A stretch of DNA of 64,000 bases, taken from NCBI GenBank assembly GCA_009829735.1, contig CM020618.1, positions 42,298,878-42,362,877 on the forward strand, in the 5' to 3' direction. The position numbers were made by a program, and so were the translations under genes. The first letter of the stretch is position 1. Each line of letters starts with the position of its first letter. The stretch is from Pyropia yezoensis (taxonomy: Eukaryota > Rhodophyta > Bangiophyceae > Bangiales > Bangiaceae). Of this stretch, positions 53,901-63,898 are shown in pieces. The notes under the pieces are model-generated. The model saw nothing but the letters and a program-made list of their open reading frames with translations, did not search any database and was not told the origin of the DNA.

Positions 53901-55115
53901 GCACCTGCTGCCGCCAGCGCCTGCCGTCGAACTGCCGTTGCTGCCACTGCCACCGCCTCCGCCTCCGACGCCGCCGTTTTCCGACGGTTGGGGGGGGGAG
54001 AGGCAGGCGCTGCCGCCGCCGCTCGCCTAGTTTTCTCTACCCTGCTGTGAAGGGGACAGAACCCTATTGACCGTTTGTACGCCGCGAGCTGGCCGGGGGG
54101 CGTCCTTTCACCTACACCCTCCGCTCTCCCCCTCCACAGCTCCTCAGCTACCCCCCTCCCCCCCGCTACCCGCTATCACGCACCCCGCCTCACCTCGCGC
54201 CTGCTCCCCTTCCGCCCACTCGCACGGCCGCCGCCGCAGCGCCGCCGCGGCGTGCCGCTGGACGTCCCACCGGCGCACGGTAACGAACTCTTCTCTCCCC
54301 CCCTGGGGCGCAACGCCAGCAGCACCGGCAGCGCCGCCGGCACCATGCCAGCGTCCTTGCTATGTCACCGCCTCCCCACGTCGGGGTCCATCCCCCCCGG
54401 CTGCTGTCGCGGTGAACAACGGCGCCACCCCCCAGTCGACCCCCCGCCTGCCCCCCGGCGCCGGCGAAAATCCCGAACGGCCGCCGGTACTCAGCAACCG
54501 AGAAGGCCGTGGGGTGTCTTGCCGCGGCATGCCGCCGTGGCGCCCGCGAAAGGAGAAGAGGGGAGGTAACCGGCGACACCTCGACGGCGCCAGCAGACGC
54601 TGCCGCCGTTTCCCTTGCTGCAGTCACTGCCTCTGTCTCCTCATCCCTCCCTCCGGCCGCGCAACGCTGCCACGGCCGCCGCCGCCACGCCCACCGCCGA
54701 CGGCCGTGCCCGCTGCTTCCGCCACCGCCATTGGAGGCGACGCGGTGGCGGCGGCTGCGAGCCGCTGCCGGCGGAGGCGGCCGACACCCCCCCCCCCCCC
54801 CACTTGCCGCCGCCGTCGCCATAGCCGCCGGCGACGCGGTGGCGGCGACGACGGCGTCGGCAGCGGCGGCCACCGCGGCAGCCAGCCGCCGCGGCCAGTC
54901 CCCCGTATAGTGGCGGCCGGCGCGCACGCCGCCAGCTTCGCGACCTCTTGCGTCCAGTGACGCGTGACAAATTGGCAGGTCCTCGTCGCTCCGCTCTCGC
55001 ACGCGCCTCAATCCCTCCTCACAACCCATCCGTCAGCACGAGTGACTTCGACAAGACCAGTGGAGAAAAACAAAAAGAAATACGATTATTGGCAACGAAA
55101 GACACACGCAATCTC
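50991..55115. other. Intergenic; GCC-rich block at 52680-54030
   Basis: 51000-52600 is of ordinary composition with no recognised gene. 52680-54030 is again GCC/CTGCCGCC-rich with open frames in all directions. 54070-54960 is Pro/Arg-rich. Nothing supported. Confidence 0.45.
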
Positions 55116-55511
55116 TCATCGACTCGACCACGCCTGCATCGAGCTGAAAGCAAAACGCATCTCGAGGCGGTTACGAAGAGCCTTGTAGTTGACGTAGGCT
55201 GACGTACTGTCCCAACCCCCCTTGTCTTGAATCCATGCATCTGACATGCCCAGCGCATCGTATAGCTGGACGCCAGTTCTCTTACCAGAGTGCGTGGCCA
55301 CCTTCGAAACGTCGAGAATTCCGCAGTCCGCAAGTGCCACCCTAACCAGAGCAGTCAGCGCCTCATTACCTACCCTGAGATGGGTGTCCCAGGTGATCGA
55401 GAGGACGCCTTTCTGCTTCCTCTGCAGAGGGCGACAGTAAATGGGCCCAGGTCCACCACCACGCACCTTCATCCAAAGCAGAAAAACCCGGCCCGCATCA
55501 AGTCTGCGCAA
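55116..55511 (-). pseudogene. Tyrosine recombinase C-terminal fragment (Crypton- or DIRS-like)
   Basis: 131 codons. The end of the catalytic domain is visible: THSGKRTG (His74, Lys77/Arg78), then GGWDSTSAYVNY with Trp100 nine residues before Tyr109. That is the spacing of the H/W and nucleophilic Tyr in tyrosine recombinases. The N-terminal half and the first catalytic Arg are not found in any frame upstream, so the gene is truncated or spliced. In eukaryotes such enzymes mostly come from Crypton or DIRS elements. Confidence 0.6.
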
Positions 55512-56785
55512 GAAAGAGACCTGAAAAAAATGACAGAATGGTCAGATCACAGCAATGCGTCCACTTCCGCGCGCCGTCAAATTACCTGCTGCCCACTAGC
55601 TCGGGGGGGGGAAGGGGGGGGTGGGCGGACAATGGCCAAGCGCGCCCTGTGAGTGGCTGAGAAGAACATTGGGGTTTTTTCATGACCCCAATTTTCACCC
55701 CACGCCACAGAGGCCGTGAGGGACGGTCGGGCGCAGCCTTGGTGACGCGGCCACCCGGATCTTGCGCTTCAGTGCGTCCCCCCATTGTGCGTCTACCCCA
55801 CCCGTTGAGCAACATTTCCACCCCTTCCCCCCCGGTGGTTTTTCTTGCGTGTTTTTGTTTTTTCTACGCAGCCCAAGGCTCTTGCTGCCCTGTCGGGCTC
55901 CCGTCGCCTTGGCCCCTTCCCCTTCAACTCCCCCGCCGCCGGGGTCTGAAAGCGACAGCCCTTCCCCTGAGATTGACCCCATTCCTGTTGCTGTTGCCCC
56001 AGGCATTCCCAGGCTTCTCTGGGATGCCCCGGGGAAGCGTCCTCGGGCGTACTCTGAGAGTCTAAAACGCTCCAAGACGCAGAGGACCGTGTCTCCGCCA
56101 CAGGTGGATGAGTCGCAGACATGGGGGGACCGAACCCCCCCGAGACGCGAAAAGACGCCCCCTGCGCCGGGCCCACCCCTTTTTGACCTTGCCCACCCAA
56201 AGTGTGACGGGGAGTGAGCGTTTGGGGGGTGCACCGGGCGAGGGTGGAGGCCATTGGGCGCTGTGCGAGGGGATGAGATGGGGTGGGTGGCACTTCACCA
56301 AGGTGTGGAGTTTCGCTCCGGCAGCCGTTCTGTGAGGCACGGTTGACTATCGTCTTTGCATTCTTTTGAATTCTTTTCCATTCTATTCTGTTCTCATCTG
56401 CCCCACACGGCCGCGACAACGGGTGCAGGTGAACACGTGTACACTCTTTAACTTTCTGTGGCCCAAAGGAAGAAAAAGACCTGACACCTCGTTCTTGAGC
56501 CTATGCGGTGACAGAATTGCCCCTCAGACCGATCGAATTGATCTTCGTCGGCCAATGAGGAGACGAGGGAGCTCGTGAAACCCAGGCTTCACAAAAAGGG
56601 CCCTCTTAACTAGGCGTGTGCCGGGCCCGCCAAGTATCGGTGACAACGGCGGCGGGTGGTGGGGCCACGTGATTCTCTACATTCTTTAACTGATTTGTCT
56701 TTTGCAACGAGTTCCCGAGCGATGTTGAGGTCAATTCGCAAGAGCAAATACATTTTCGTTTCTAAGAGTTTTCTCTTCTTTCAAT
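55512..56785. other. Intergenic
   Basis: No gene supported. A Pro-rich open frame (55762-56217 plus) has no motif. Confidence 0.4.
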
Positions 56786-57655
56786 GTGCCGACCTGTTCG
56801 CACTCTGCTGCTCTTGCTGCCAACCCTGCCACATGCATGTGGCGCGACACGAGACCAGCACGTTGTTCTTCTTCTGTTGATCTGTCTTCGTTCGGGGACT
56901 TCGTGTCTTTGGACACGGGGTTGCACCCTTCAGGCAGACTGCGGCTGTCGTCTTTCGTCCCCACGCCGCCGGGCGAGCGAGACCTGGCCCTCTTTGCGTC
57001 AGCCGCCAAGTTTCCATCATCCTCGACCGCCCCTCTTGCTCCCTGGCTGGAGTTGTTTGCCAACGAGCAGCTGAACAGTGCAGCTGCGGCGGGGCGTGCT
57101 CTCCATGAATGGCATTCCCGCCGCAATGAGGCGGAGGGTCTTCCGGCGCGCACCCCCTGTCCATCACCTGTTGTTTCCCTGGCGGCAGCGGCCGACGGCC
57201 GTTCTTTTGAACCTGACGCGGATGTGGAGAGCTTCGAGCAGGTCGTAGGTGATGACCCACGCGCCCCACCGACGGCCACCCCAGTACCCGTTCTGGGCGG
57301 TCAAGCATCTGCTGGTGCCGCACGTGCAGCTCGAGGGCCCGACCAACTCGTCTGTCGTGGCCTCAAGTCAGTCGAACAGGTACTGCTGGCGTGGGATACT
57401 GGCCTAAACGGTTACGGGCCGATGAAGGACTACAAGAACGGCGCGGGCGGCAAGCTCGATCGGGCTCAAGTCAACCTGCTGTCGAAAGACCACATGGTCT
57501 GGAAGAAGGTGCAAGACATGGGGAGGGAAGACTTTCGTCACATGTATGAGATGCCCGTGGAAGGGAAGGTGCCTACGCCGGCCTCCATTCGGGACACCAT
57601 TGAGCGGGAAAACCGCCTGTACAAGCGCGGGAACAAGCGCGCTCGTCAAGACTAG
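56786..57655 (+). CDS. Putative DNA-binding protein recalling Crypton GCR1_C domains
   Basis: 289 codons; the start is uncertain. The N-terminal two thirds are Ala/Pro/Ser-rich. The C-terminal part (about 195-285) reads SVEQVLLAWDTGLNGYGPMK, then KLDRAQVNLLSKDHMVWKKV, then a basic tail (YKRGNKRARQD). W…GLNG…P followed by basic helices recalls the GCR1_C DNA-binding domain of Crypton recombinases and some transcription factors. The tyrosine recombinase fragment lies 1.3 kb upstream on the other strand, which is suggestive but not proof. E3 inserted 113 bp after its stop codon. Confidence 0.4.
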   Translation: MPTCSHSAALAANPATCMWRDTRPARCSSSVDLSSFGDFVSLDTGLHPSGRLRLSSFVPTPPGERDLALFASAAKFPSSSTAPLAPWLELFANEQLNSAAAAGRALHEWHSRRNEAEGLPARTPCPSPVVSLAAAADGRSFEPDADVESFEQVVGDDPRAPPTATPVPVLGGQASAGAARAARGPDQLVCRGLKSVEQVLLAWDTGLNGYGPMKDYKNGAGGKLDRAQVNLLSKDHMVWKKVQDMGREDFRHMYEMPVEGKVPTPASIRDTIERENRLYKRGNKRARQD

Positions 57656-57762
57656 GAAGGGTATGAAGTGAAAATATGTTTCCAGCTGCAAGCATTGCTC
57701 ACCTCCTCTCACCTTCGAGCCACCCCGGCAAAACATGGCGGCGACGACAGGCGGCTGCAGCG

Positions 57763-57767
57763 GCAAG
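57763..57767. repeat. E3 left target duplication, GCAAG
   Basis: GCAAG precedes the left LTR and is repeated at 63894-63898. Confidence 0.96.
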
Positions 57768-58236
57768 TGTGGCAAAAACCACATGCACACACGGCACCCA
57801 AGTTGGGGCGGTGTGCAAGGGCTGCCTCCCGTGTCGGGGGAACCGGAAGAAGTGCAAGTCGCACACACTCTGTCCCTGTTCTGGGGCAAACCCCCCACTG
57901 ACAAACAAGAGGATGGTGTGTGGTCCAACAGTTTCTTGGTCGGGACGGGGACGCAGGGCCAAGCCCCGCTGTCCCTCCCCTTATCCCCCCAGGGTCCACT
58001 CAGAATCTCGCCACTCAGAATCTCCCACCCCAGCACCTGCCCACCGGGCCACACGAAAATTCAAGACGATAAATGCAGAGAACCCTCAAATCCAAGTTGG
58101 ATTTACTACTAAGCTAACTATCCCAAACTTAGGGAATATGGACCCAAATGCAGGGGGAGGAACGGATCAGGCTAGTGGCCTGCCGCCCCTTGCATGGCAC
58201 GTGTTGCCCCCCTACCTGGGGGTCAATACTGCCACA
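57768..58236 (-). repeat. E3 3' LTR (left), 469 bp
   Basis: TGTGGCA…TGCCACA. Contains the 17-bp perfect palindrome AAATCCAAGTTGGATTT, which is imperfect in E1. Confidence 0.97.
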
Positions 58237-58237
58237 C

Positions 58238-58249
58238 TCCCCTCTCCTC
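58238..58249 (-). other. E3 polypurine tract
   Basis: Same 12 purines as in E1, one base inside the 3' LTR. Confidence 0.75.
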
Positions 58250-58577
58250 AGTTCCGACCGACCCGGTCGGCCCTGTGAGGGGGTGCGTAAACGCACGTCT
58301 CGGCGTTGGGGGCGCGACTTGCTGTCCCCTCCGCTTGAGTACGTAACGCGGGTGTGGAGGCGGTCACGTTGACCGCCCCTCTCCTCAAGCTTGCCCACTC
58401 GGCAGCTTGCTCTTCTCGGTTCACACTTCACCATTACCACTACCTCCCCTTCACCTTCCACGGGGCCGCCCCACGCTGGGGAGGCCACCCGTCTACCCAC
58501 GATCCGAGTCCCCCTCAACTCGAGGCGGGTCTCGGGCCGCTGTAGCCAGGGCGTCTCTCCCCAACTTGGGGAGAGCC

Positions 58578-60521
58578 ATGGCGACCCCGGGAGTGGAGAC
58601 GGACTCTCTAGATGAGCGTATGGAGGACACCTCCTACGGTGCAGCACCCGCCGGGACTTCCGGCGGGGGTTCCGCGATCGCTCCGGGGGATGGGACTCCC
58701 GCGTCACCCGGCTTTGGGTTGACGGCGGGGTCTCCCCCGGAGGCGGGACAAGTTGTCCCGCGTGAGGCCTTGGGGCGGTGGTTTTACCCCGCTTGGCCTC
58801 TCTATGAGGAGGGGTTGACTGTTCTTCGCTGTGGCCGACTTGGCGCAGCGATGGGTCGGGTACGGGACCGCCTACGGGAGAAGTATCCCCGTAGGGTCGG
58901 GTTCCCTGCCGGCTTCAGGACGGACCAGTTTGCCTTCCTGGACGACGAGGAGGTCGAAGACGTCCAGCGTGCCAAGGCCATGGTGGACCGCGGGGGAACT
59001 ATCCCGGGTCCCGGCGACTTGCCGACCTTCACGTGGGATGCTGTGGCAACTCGCCCCCCGTGCCTTCACGAGGCCAATCCGCACACTCATCACTTTGATG
59101 TGCGGATGGAGAAAGACTTCCGGCGAGGTCCCTACTTGGTGACCTCGGCTCAACTTGAGTTTCCTCAGCAGTCTGCTGCCAGTAAGGAGCAGTACTATCC
59201 GAAGAAGCCCGAGTGGTGGCCTCAAGTTGAGGTCCCCTACGGGTTCCCTGCGTTGCTGCCACGGTTGCTTGACCACTTCGGCTCCGTCATGTTGACGGCT
59301 GGCCCTGATCACCTGGTGTGGGCCATGTTGGCCACCCAGTGGCTCCTCGAGGTCATGTCGACCTGGGTGTCTTGTGTTCAGCGGCGGGGGATGCTCTGGC
59401 ATCTCCCCCTCCGGCTCATCCAAGGTTTGGAACAGCTTACCCCTCAGCTAGTTGCTGAGGGGTGCTCATCAGGACAACTCACTCTACTTGAGGAGATGCT
59501 CCGCCTCCACAAGTTCATCGAGTGGGAGAGCATTGAGCACAAGTTGCGCCGCCCCACTCGTGGGCCCAAGGACGATGGCGCACTTCGCCAGTTCGTGTGG
59601 GTCGCTCGTGAACTTCACGACGGCCGTGTGGTCCTACGAGAGGGGTTGGGCATCGGGGACTACCCGTATGCCCCGGGGGTGGATCGCCACACTGCGCCAC
59701 CCCCGGACAAGCCCATAGTTATGGCTGTGCCCTCATATGATGACCATATGACTCAACCAACTGCGGGGGCCCCAAGTTGGGGTCGCAGTTACACCCGGGT
59801 CCCGCCACCTCGGCGTGCTCCTCCGCTTCCTCCCGTCCCCTTCCAGCCGCACGGGAACATCCCGATTAGCGTGGCCGTTGAGTCGTCCACCCCGGTGTCC
59901 CCCAACTTGGGGGCCACCCTCCTGACGGTATACCCCAAGTTGGTGTTACCGCCCACGCCTCTAACCTCAGAGATGATGATCACCACGTTGGTGCGCACCA
60001 TTTCCTGGTTGGCCGCGTCGACCGCAACCCTTCAAGCTTCCGAGACTCCTCAACTTGAGGAGCGCGTTCGTACTGCAGTGGCGACCGCGAGTTGCGAGTC
60101 GGTGGCGGAGTTTATGACAGCCGAGTTGGCTCGCATTGGGGCTATTATGCCCTAGCCAGCCCCACTTGGGCGTGGCAAACGTCGCGCGAGCCGGGCATAC
60201 TCGCCTCCTCGCCGTCGTCGCCGACACTCGCGGCGCTCTCCCTCCGTGTCGGAAGACGAGTTGTCTTACTCCGTCTCGGAGTCCTCTACCCCTTCGGAGA
60301 CGGAGTCTGTCCAGCGTCTGCGTCGCAAACTTGCGCGCAAGACCAGGCAGAAGAGTAGCCACGGTCGGCGCCACTTGCGCGACCGTGAAGGGCGCGACGG
60401 TTCCGACTTGGAGCCGCCGCCCCTTCCAACGAGTGGAGACCGTTATCGGCGTGGGTCTCGCCGCTCGCCTCCACGTGAGGGCGAGGGCCGTGGAGTGGGA
60501 GAGTCTAGCATGCGTGCCTAG
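58578..60521 (+). pseudogene. E3 antisense accessory gene, premature stop
   Basis: Collinear with the E1 antisense protein from the ATG at 58578. A TAG at 60153-60155 (CAG in E1) stops it after 525 codons. The frame beyond is open to 60521 and encodes the full C-terminal tail: an Arg/Ser-rich part (SPPRRRRRHSRRS), an acidic Ser-rich stretch and another basic stretch with RLRRKLARKTRQK. This tail shows what E1 lost by its deletion near 2130. The SR-like composition suggests nuclear localisation or RNA binding. Confidence 0.8.
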
Positions 60522-60632
60522 TTGGCAGCTGCCTTTGTTGTGAAAGTGTGAGGGTTAGGGCTGTAGTTAAAAGCCACTCTGCGTACCACTTCGACTTGAA
60601 GCACTCTCTTGGCACTGTTACTCGGCCTTCCC

Positions 60633-62288
60633 TCACGTTGAGGGAGGGCTGGTAGGGTCTATCTCATTCCGGGCACAGTACGCCCGGACCTTCTCAGCGG
60701 GAAGGTCCTCCACATACTCCCACGTATCATCCTTGGCTTTGTAGCCAAACCAACGCACCCTCAACATGAGGCGGTTAGTGTCCTCATCCCATCCGTGGTC
60801 GATGAACTTATCGAACACGTACTCCTGCGGGCCCTGTTTGGCCGCAGGCAGTGAGGGGAGGCGCCACGCTTCCAACGCACGCGCCCAAGCTGGGTCGCCT
60901 GCAGGCGGTGGTGCAACTTTGACCACGTCCTGTCCGTTCACTGTGCGGACCCCATCGTCACTTTCGATGGTGAAGCGCCGCCCATCAGTACGAAGGACCT
61001 GGTACGGTCCCTTCGTCTGGAATACCAGCTTACCCCCAGTTGGGGTGTGCGAGTGTACCAGCACCCAGTCACCCTGCTCGGGGACATGCTTGGCGTTGCG
61101 CACCTTTTTGTCAAAGGTACGCTTGTAGCGCTTTTGTGCTTTGTCCATCTAAGCCCTGACTTTAGGGATGACGTTTTCAGCCTAGCAGCGAACTCCGCCT
61201 TACTCTCAGTAGGAGTAGGCGTACTGCCACCATCCTCCCTAGTTGGGAGCGACCGCCGCACAGCGATAGACCGCACGCGACGGGGGGTCACAAAAGCGAG
61301 GGGTACTTCCCCAGTAGATGAGTGAACCTGCGAATTGTAGGCAGTAGTAAGAATAGAAATGTATTGGTCCCACGTCTTCACGTGCTCACTCAGATAGTGG
61401 CGCAGCTGCCTAACAATAGTTTTGTTGAAGCGCTCCACCTGCCCATTAGTTTGTGGGTGGGTGGGGGGTGGCATAGTTTGCCTTAACCCCCAACATATCC
61501 AGCACTCCCTGAAACAGTACAGACGCAAATTGCGGTCCATTGTCCGATAGTGTCCTGTCCGGGATGCCATACGCGGCAACCCAGTGATCTAGGAAGGCTG
61601 ACACAACCGACATGGCCGTGATCTCTGCCAGTGGGATCGCTCGCGTAAGTTTCGTGAAGCGGTCACAGATGACCAGGAGGTACTGGTTGCCCTCCTCGGT
61701 CACGGGCAGTGGCCCAAGGATGTCCATCGCCAACGCGGCGAAGGGCTCCTTGGCCGGGAACAATAGCATAGCCGTAGTAGGCCGCCGTTCCATCAGACGA
61801 TTCTGTGCACAACTTGTGCAGGCAGCCACCCAACTGTAGATGTCCACCACCATGGACGGCCAGTAGTACCTGGTCCTCAGGGTCTGGTACAGTTTACTAA
61901 ACCCCAGGTGTCCACCCGTGGGAGCGTTGTGCTCCCTCTCAAGGATACTGTCCTTGAGGGATGCGGGGACGACAAGTTGTTCGGTCCCCTGGAATACCCC
62001 CCTCCTCATGAGGAGGCCATTGTCTCCCAGAAAGAAACGCGTCTCTACCACTGTATCCAGTATATCCCTCTGCGACTTGCAGAAGGGATCCTCGGCCTGG
62101 GCCTTCACCACCTCGTCCAGGGACAGGGGCAAGTACTTCTTGTTCCCTGGCGCCTCGGGGTTCAACACCTGACCCGAGCGCGTGACTACCCCCACGATGG
62201 GGATGTCCTCATTCCACAACTTGTGAAATTCGTCCAAGAGGCGTTCAACTCGAACCCTCAACCTGGGTGGAACATCTCCCATGTTCAC
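60633..62288 (-). pseudogene. pol: E3 pol remnant: integrase and chromodomain
   Basis: The upstream part (62288-61446) joins a few residues before RT (…FHKLW) directly to the linker before integrase (NEDIPIVGVVTRSG), so RT and RNase H are deleted. Integrase keeps HHCC, DILGPLPV and SDNGPQF. QVERFN follows in another frame after a small insertion near 61455. A one-base loss near 61180 and a TAG at 61149-61151 further break it. The chromodomain (60633-61148) is intact. The Arg codon mutated to stop in E1 integrase is intact here. Confidence 0.88.
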
Positions 62289-62429
62289 ATGGGGTCGAGG
62301 AGAGGCAGCCGGCTTGGCTTGGTGCTTCTCCTCTCCAGACTTCGGGTCGCTACTCGCGCCCGCGTTGAGGGTGACCGCTACTACTGGTCCCTCATGTTGG
62401 TCTATATAGCCGAACTTGGCTCCCGATCA

Positions 62430-62883
62430 AAGATACTTTCTTTGAGGGTGGCGGGGGTAGCAACTTGCTACGACCCCTGTCACAGGCTCGAGCCCATCAC
62501 CGACGAGTGAAGGTCCGCCGTCCTCCACCCGCCTAGTTGGCGACGGCTCTATGCCGAAGTTAAATCCAACCCGAGTGGATCTCGCGGGGACGGTCCTCTC
62601 ACCTTGGGACGTTCCCTTTGAGTGTACCACCCGGTGGCCGAAGTGCGAACCACCAGTCCGAGGAAGACCCTCAGGGTGGACACCCGACTGGGTCGGGGTG
62701 GCAAACTGCCCGCGCCGATACTCCCGGCCCTGCTGGCTGGAGTGCCTCTAGCACCTCCGCGACCCCAGGTACACCCTGTGTCTGGCCAGTATTCAAAGGC
62801 GCCGGAGTAAGGTCGTCACCGGAGAGTTTCCCGAACATCGGGAGGTCAGATCCTGCCGTGTTGGCTAACGATCCACACGACAC
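62430..62883 (-). pseudogene. gag: E3 gag N-terminal remnant
   Basis: Residues resembling the start of E1 Gag survive (PLNTGQTQGVPGVAE against PLNTGETQVGLPGVAE). The E1 start codon ATG is ACG here. Frame changes follow and the capsid and zinc knuckle are deleted. Confidence 0.75.
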
Positions 62884-62978
62884 AGTCCAAGACCACCGTT
62901 CCTCTGAGACAGAGGGCCCCCTACACGCGAGTGCACCCGAAGGTAAAGTTTACCTCTGTCCCCTGCTGCTCCACCAAA

Positions 62979-63193
62979 TGTAGCAGAAATCACCTTGAAA
63001 TCGCCGGAAAAATCGATGTTGGATGCCCGGAATCGAACCCACGCCATAGAACATATGTTAACCAGGCGCTCGTGGACCACTGCGCCACGGGTTGAATCCT
63101 TGACATCTTGGGCCAGATATGGGGTTTTCACCCCAAATCCTTACAGCATCGATCGCCAGGTCCGTAATACGTGACAGTCACAATACTGCCACA
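62979..63193 (-). repeat. Second LTR-like sequence inside E3, 215 bp
   Basis: On the minus strand it begins TGTGGCAGTATTG, as the outer LTR does, and ends TGCTACA. It is followed at once by a full primer-binding site (TGGTGGAGCAGCAGGGGAC, 62957-62975) and the gag leader. No target duplication flanks it, so it is not a later insertion. The body is unlike the 469-bp LTR and includes a tRNA-like sequence. Confidence 0.7.
63021..63095 (-). other. tRNA-like sequence with Pol III A and B boxes
   Basis: On the minus strand, box A TGGCGCAGTGG (63087-63077) and box B GGTTCGATTCC (63039-63029) are perfect and spaced as in a tRNA. The D stem GCGC/GCGC pairs. The acceptor and T stems do not pair properly and no clear anticodon stem forms. 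So it is tRNA-derived (SINE-like) rather than a working tRNA gene. Confidence 0.6.
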
Positions 63194-63424
63194 TATCCCC
63201 CTTCGGAAGGCTTGACCGCCCCGGTCAAGTAACGTTCCCGGCTACTTCCGCGACTACTCCGAGACGACTTTCAACCGTGCAGCTGGAAATTCCGGTACTT
63301 AGGTAGACGGGCGGCTTACGGCATACTGACTTCCACACGCTTCCTGGAACGTGCCTCCGGGCCCCAACCGGAGGGTACCCGTCCGCCTCGCTGGTCACCG
63401 TACATCCCCTGCTGCTCCACCAAA
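63194..63424 (-). other. Leader between outer 5' LTR and inner LTR of E3
   Basis: About 230 bp with no match in E1. It starts, on the minus strand, with another primer-binding site (TGGTGGAGCAGCAGGGGA, 63422-63405) next to the outer LTR. So E3 has two LTR-plus-primer-site units in tandem at its 5' end. Confidence 0.65.
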
Positions 63425-63893
63425 TGTGGCAAAAACCACATGCACACACGGCACCCAAGTTGGGGCGGTGTGCAAGGGCTGCCTCCCGTGTCGGGGGAAC
63501 CGGAAGAAGTGCAAGTCGCACACACTCTGTCCCTGTTCTGGGGCAAACCCCCCACTGACAAACAAGAGGATGGTGTGTGGTCCAACAGTTTCTTGGTCGG
63601 GACGGGGACGCAGGGCCAAGCCCCGCTGTCCCTCCCCTTATCCCCCCAGGGTCCACTCAGAATCACGCCACTCAGAATCTCCCACCCCAGCACCTGCCCA
63701 CCGGGCCACACGAAAATTCAAGACGATAAATGCAGAGAACCCTCAAATCCAAGTTGGATTTACTACTAAGCTAACTATCCCAAACTTAGGGAATATGGAC
63801 CCAAATGCAGGGGGAGGAACGGATCAGGCTAGTGGCCTGCCGCCCCTTGCATGGCACGTGTTGCCCCCCTACCTGGGGGTCAATACTGCCACA
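63425..63893 (-). repeat. E3 5' LTR (right), 469 bp
   Basis: Identical to 57768-58236 except for one base (AATCACGCC against AATCTCGCC). Confidence 0.97.
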
Positions 63894-63898
63894 GCAAG
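63894..63898. repeat. E3 right target duplication, GCAAG
   Basis: Matches 57763-57767. Beyond it, to the window end, the sequence passes into GCG-rich low complexity. Confidence 0.96.

Larger units (their letters stand above)
57768..63893 (-). mobile_element. E3: young, internally deleted chromovirus related to E1
   Basis: 6,126 bp between perfect 5-bp duplications, minus strand like E1. The two LTRs differ at one of 469 positions by eye. Compared with E1 it lacks most of RT and RNase H (about 1.35 kb, junction near 62210) and most of gag plus protease (about 2.4 kb, junction near 62426). Antisense gene, integrase and chromodomain remain. Near its 5' end an additional 215-bp LTR-like sequence with its own primer site follows the outer LTR. 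It must have been mobilised by proteins from another copy. Confidence 0.93.

Noticed and set aside
55116-55511. Phage integrase
   Set aside because: The window is eukaryotic; the HxxK/R…W…Y arrangement fits Crypton/DIRS enzymes as well.
63021-63095. Functional tRNA gene
   Set aside because: Box A and B are perfect, but acceptor and T stems do not pair and no anticodon stem forms.
62979-63193. Solo LTR inserted into E3
   Set aside because: No target duplication, and it is followed by its own primer-binding site; better explained as part of a chimeric element.
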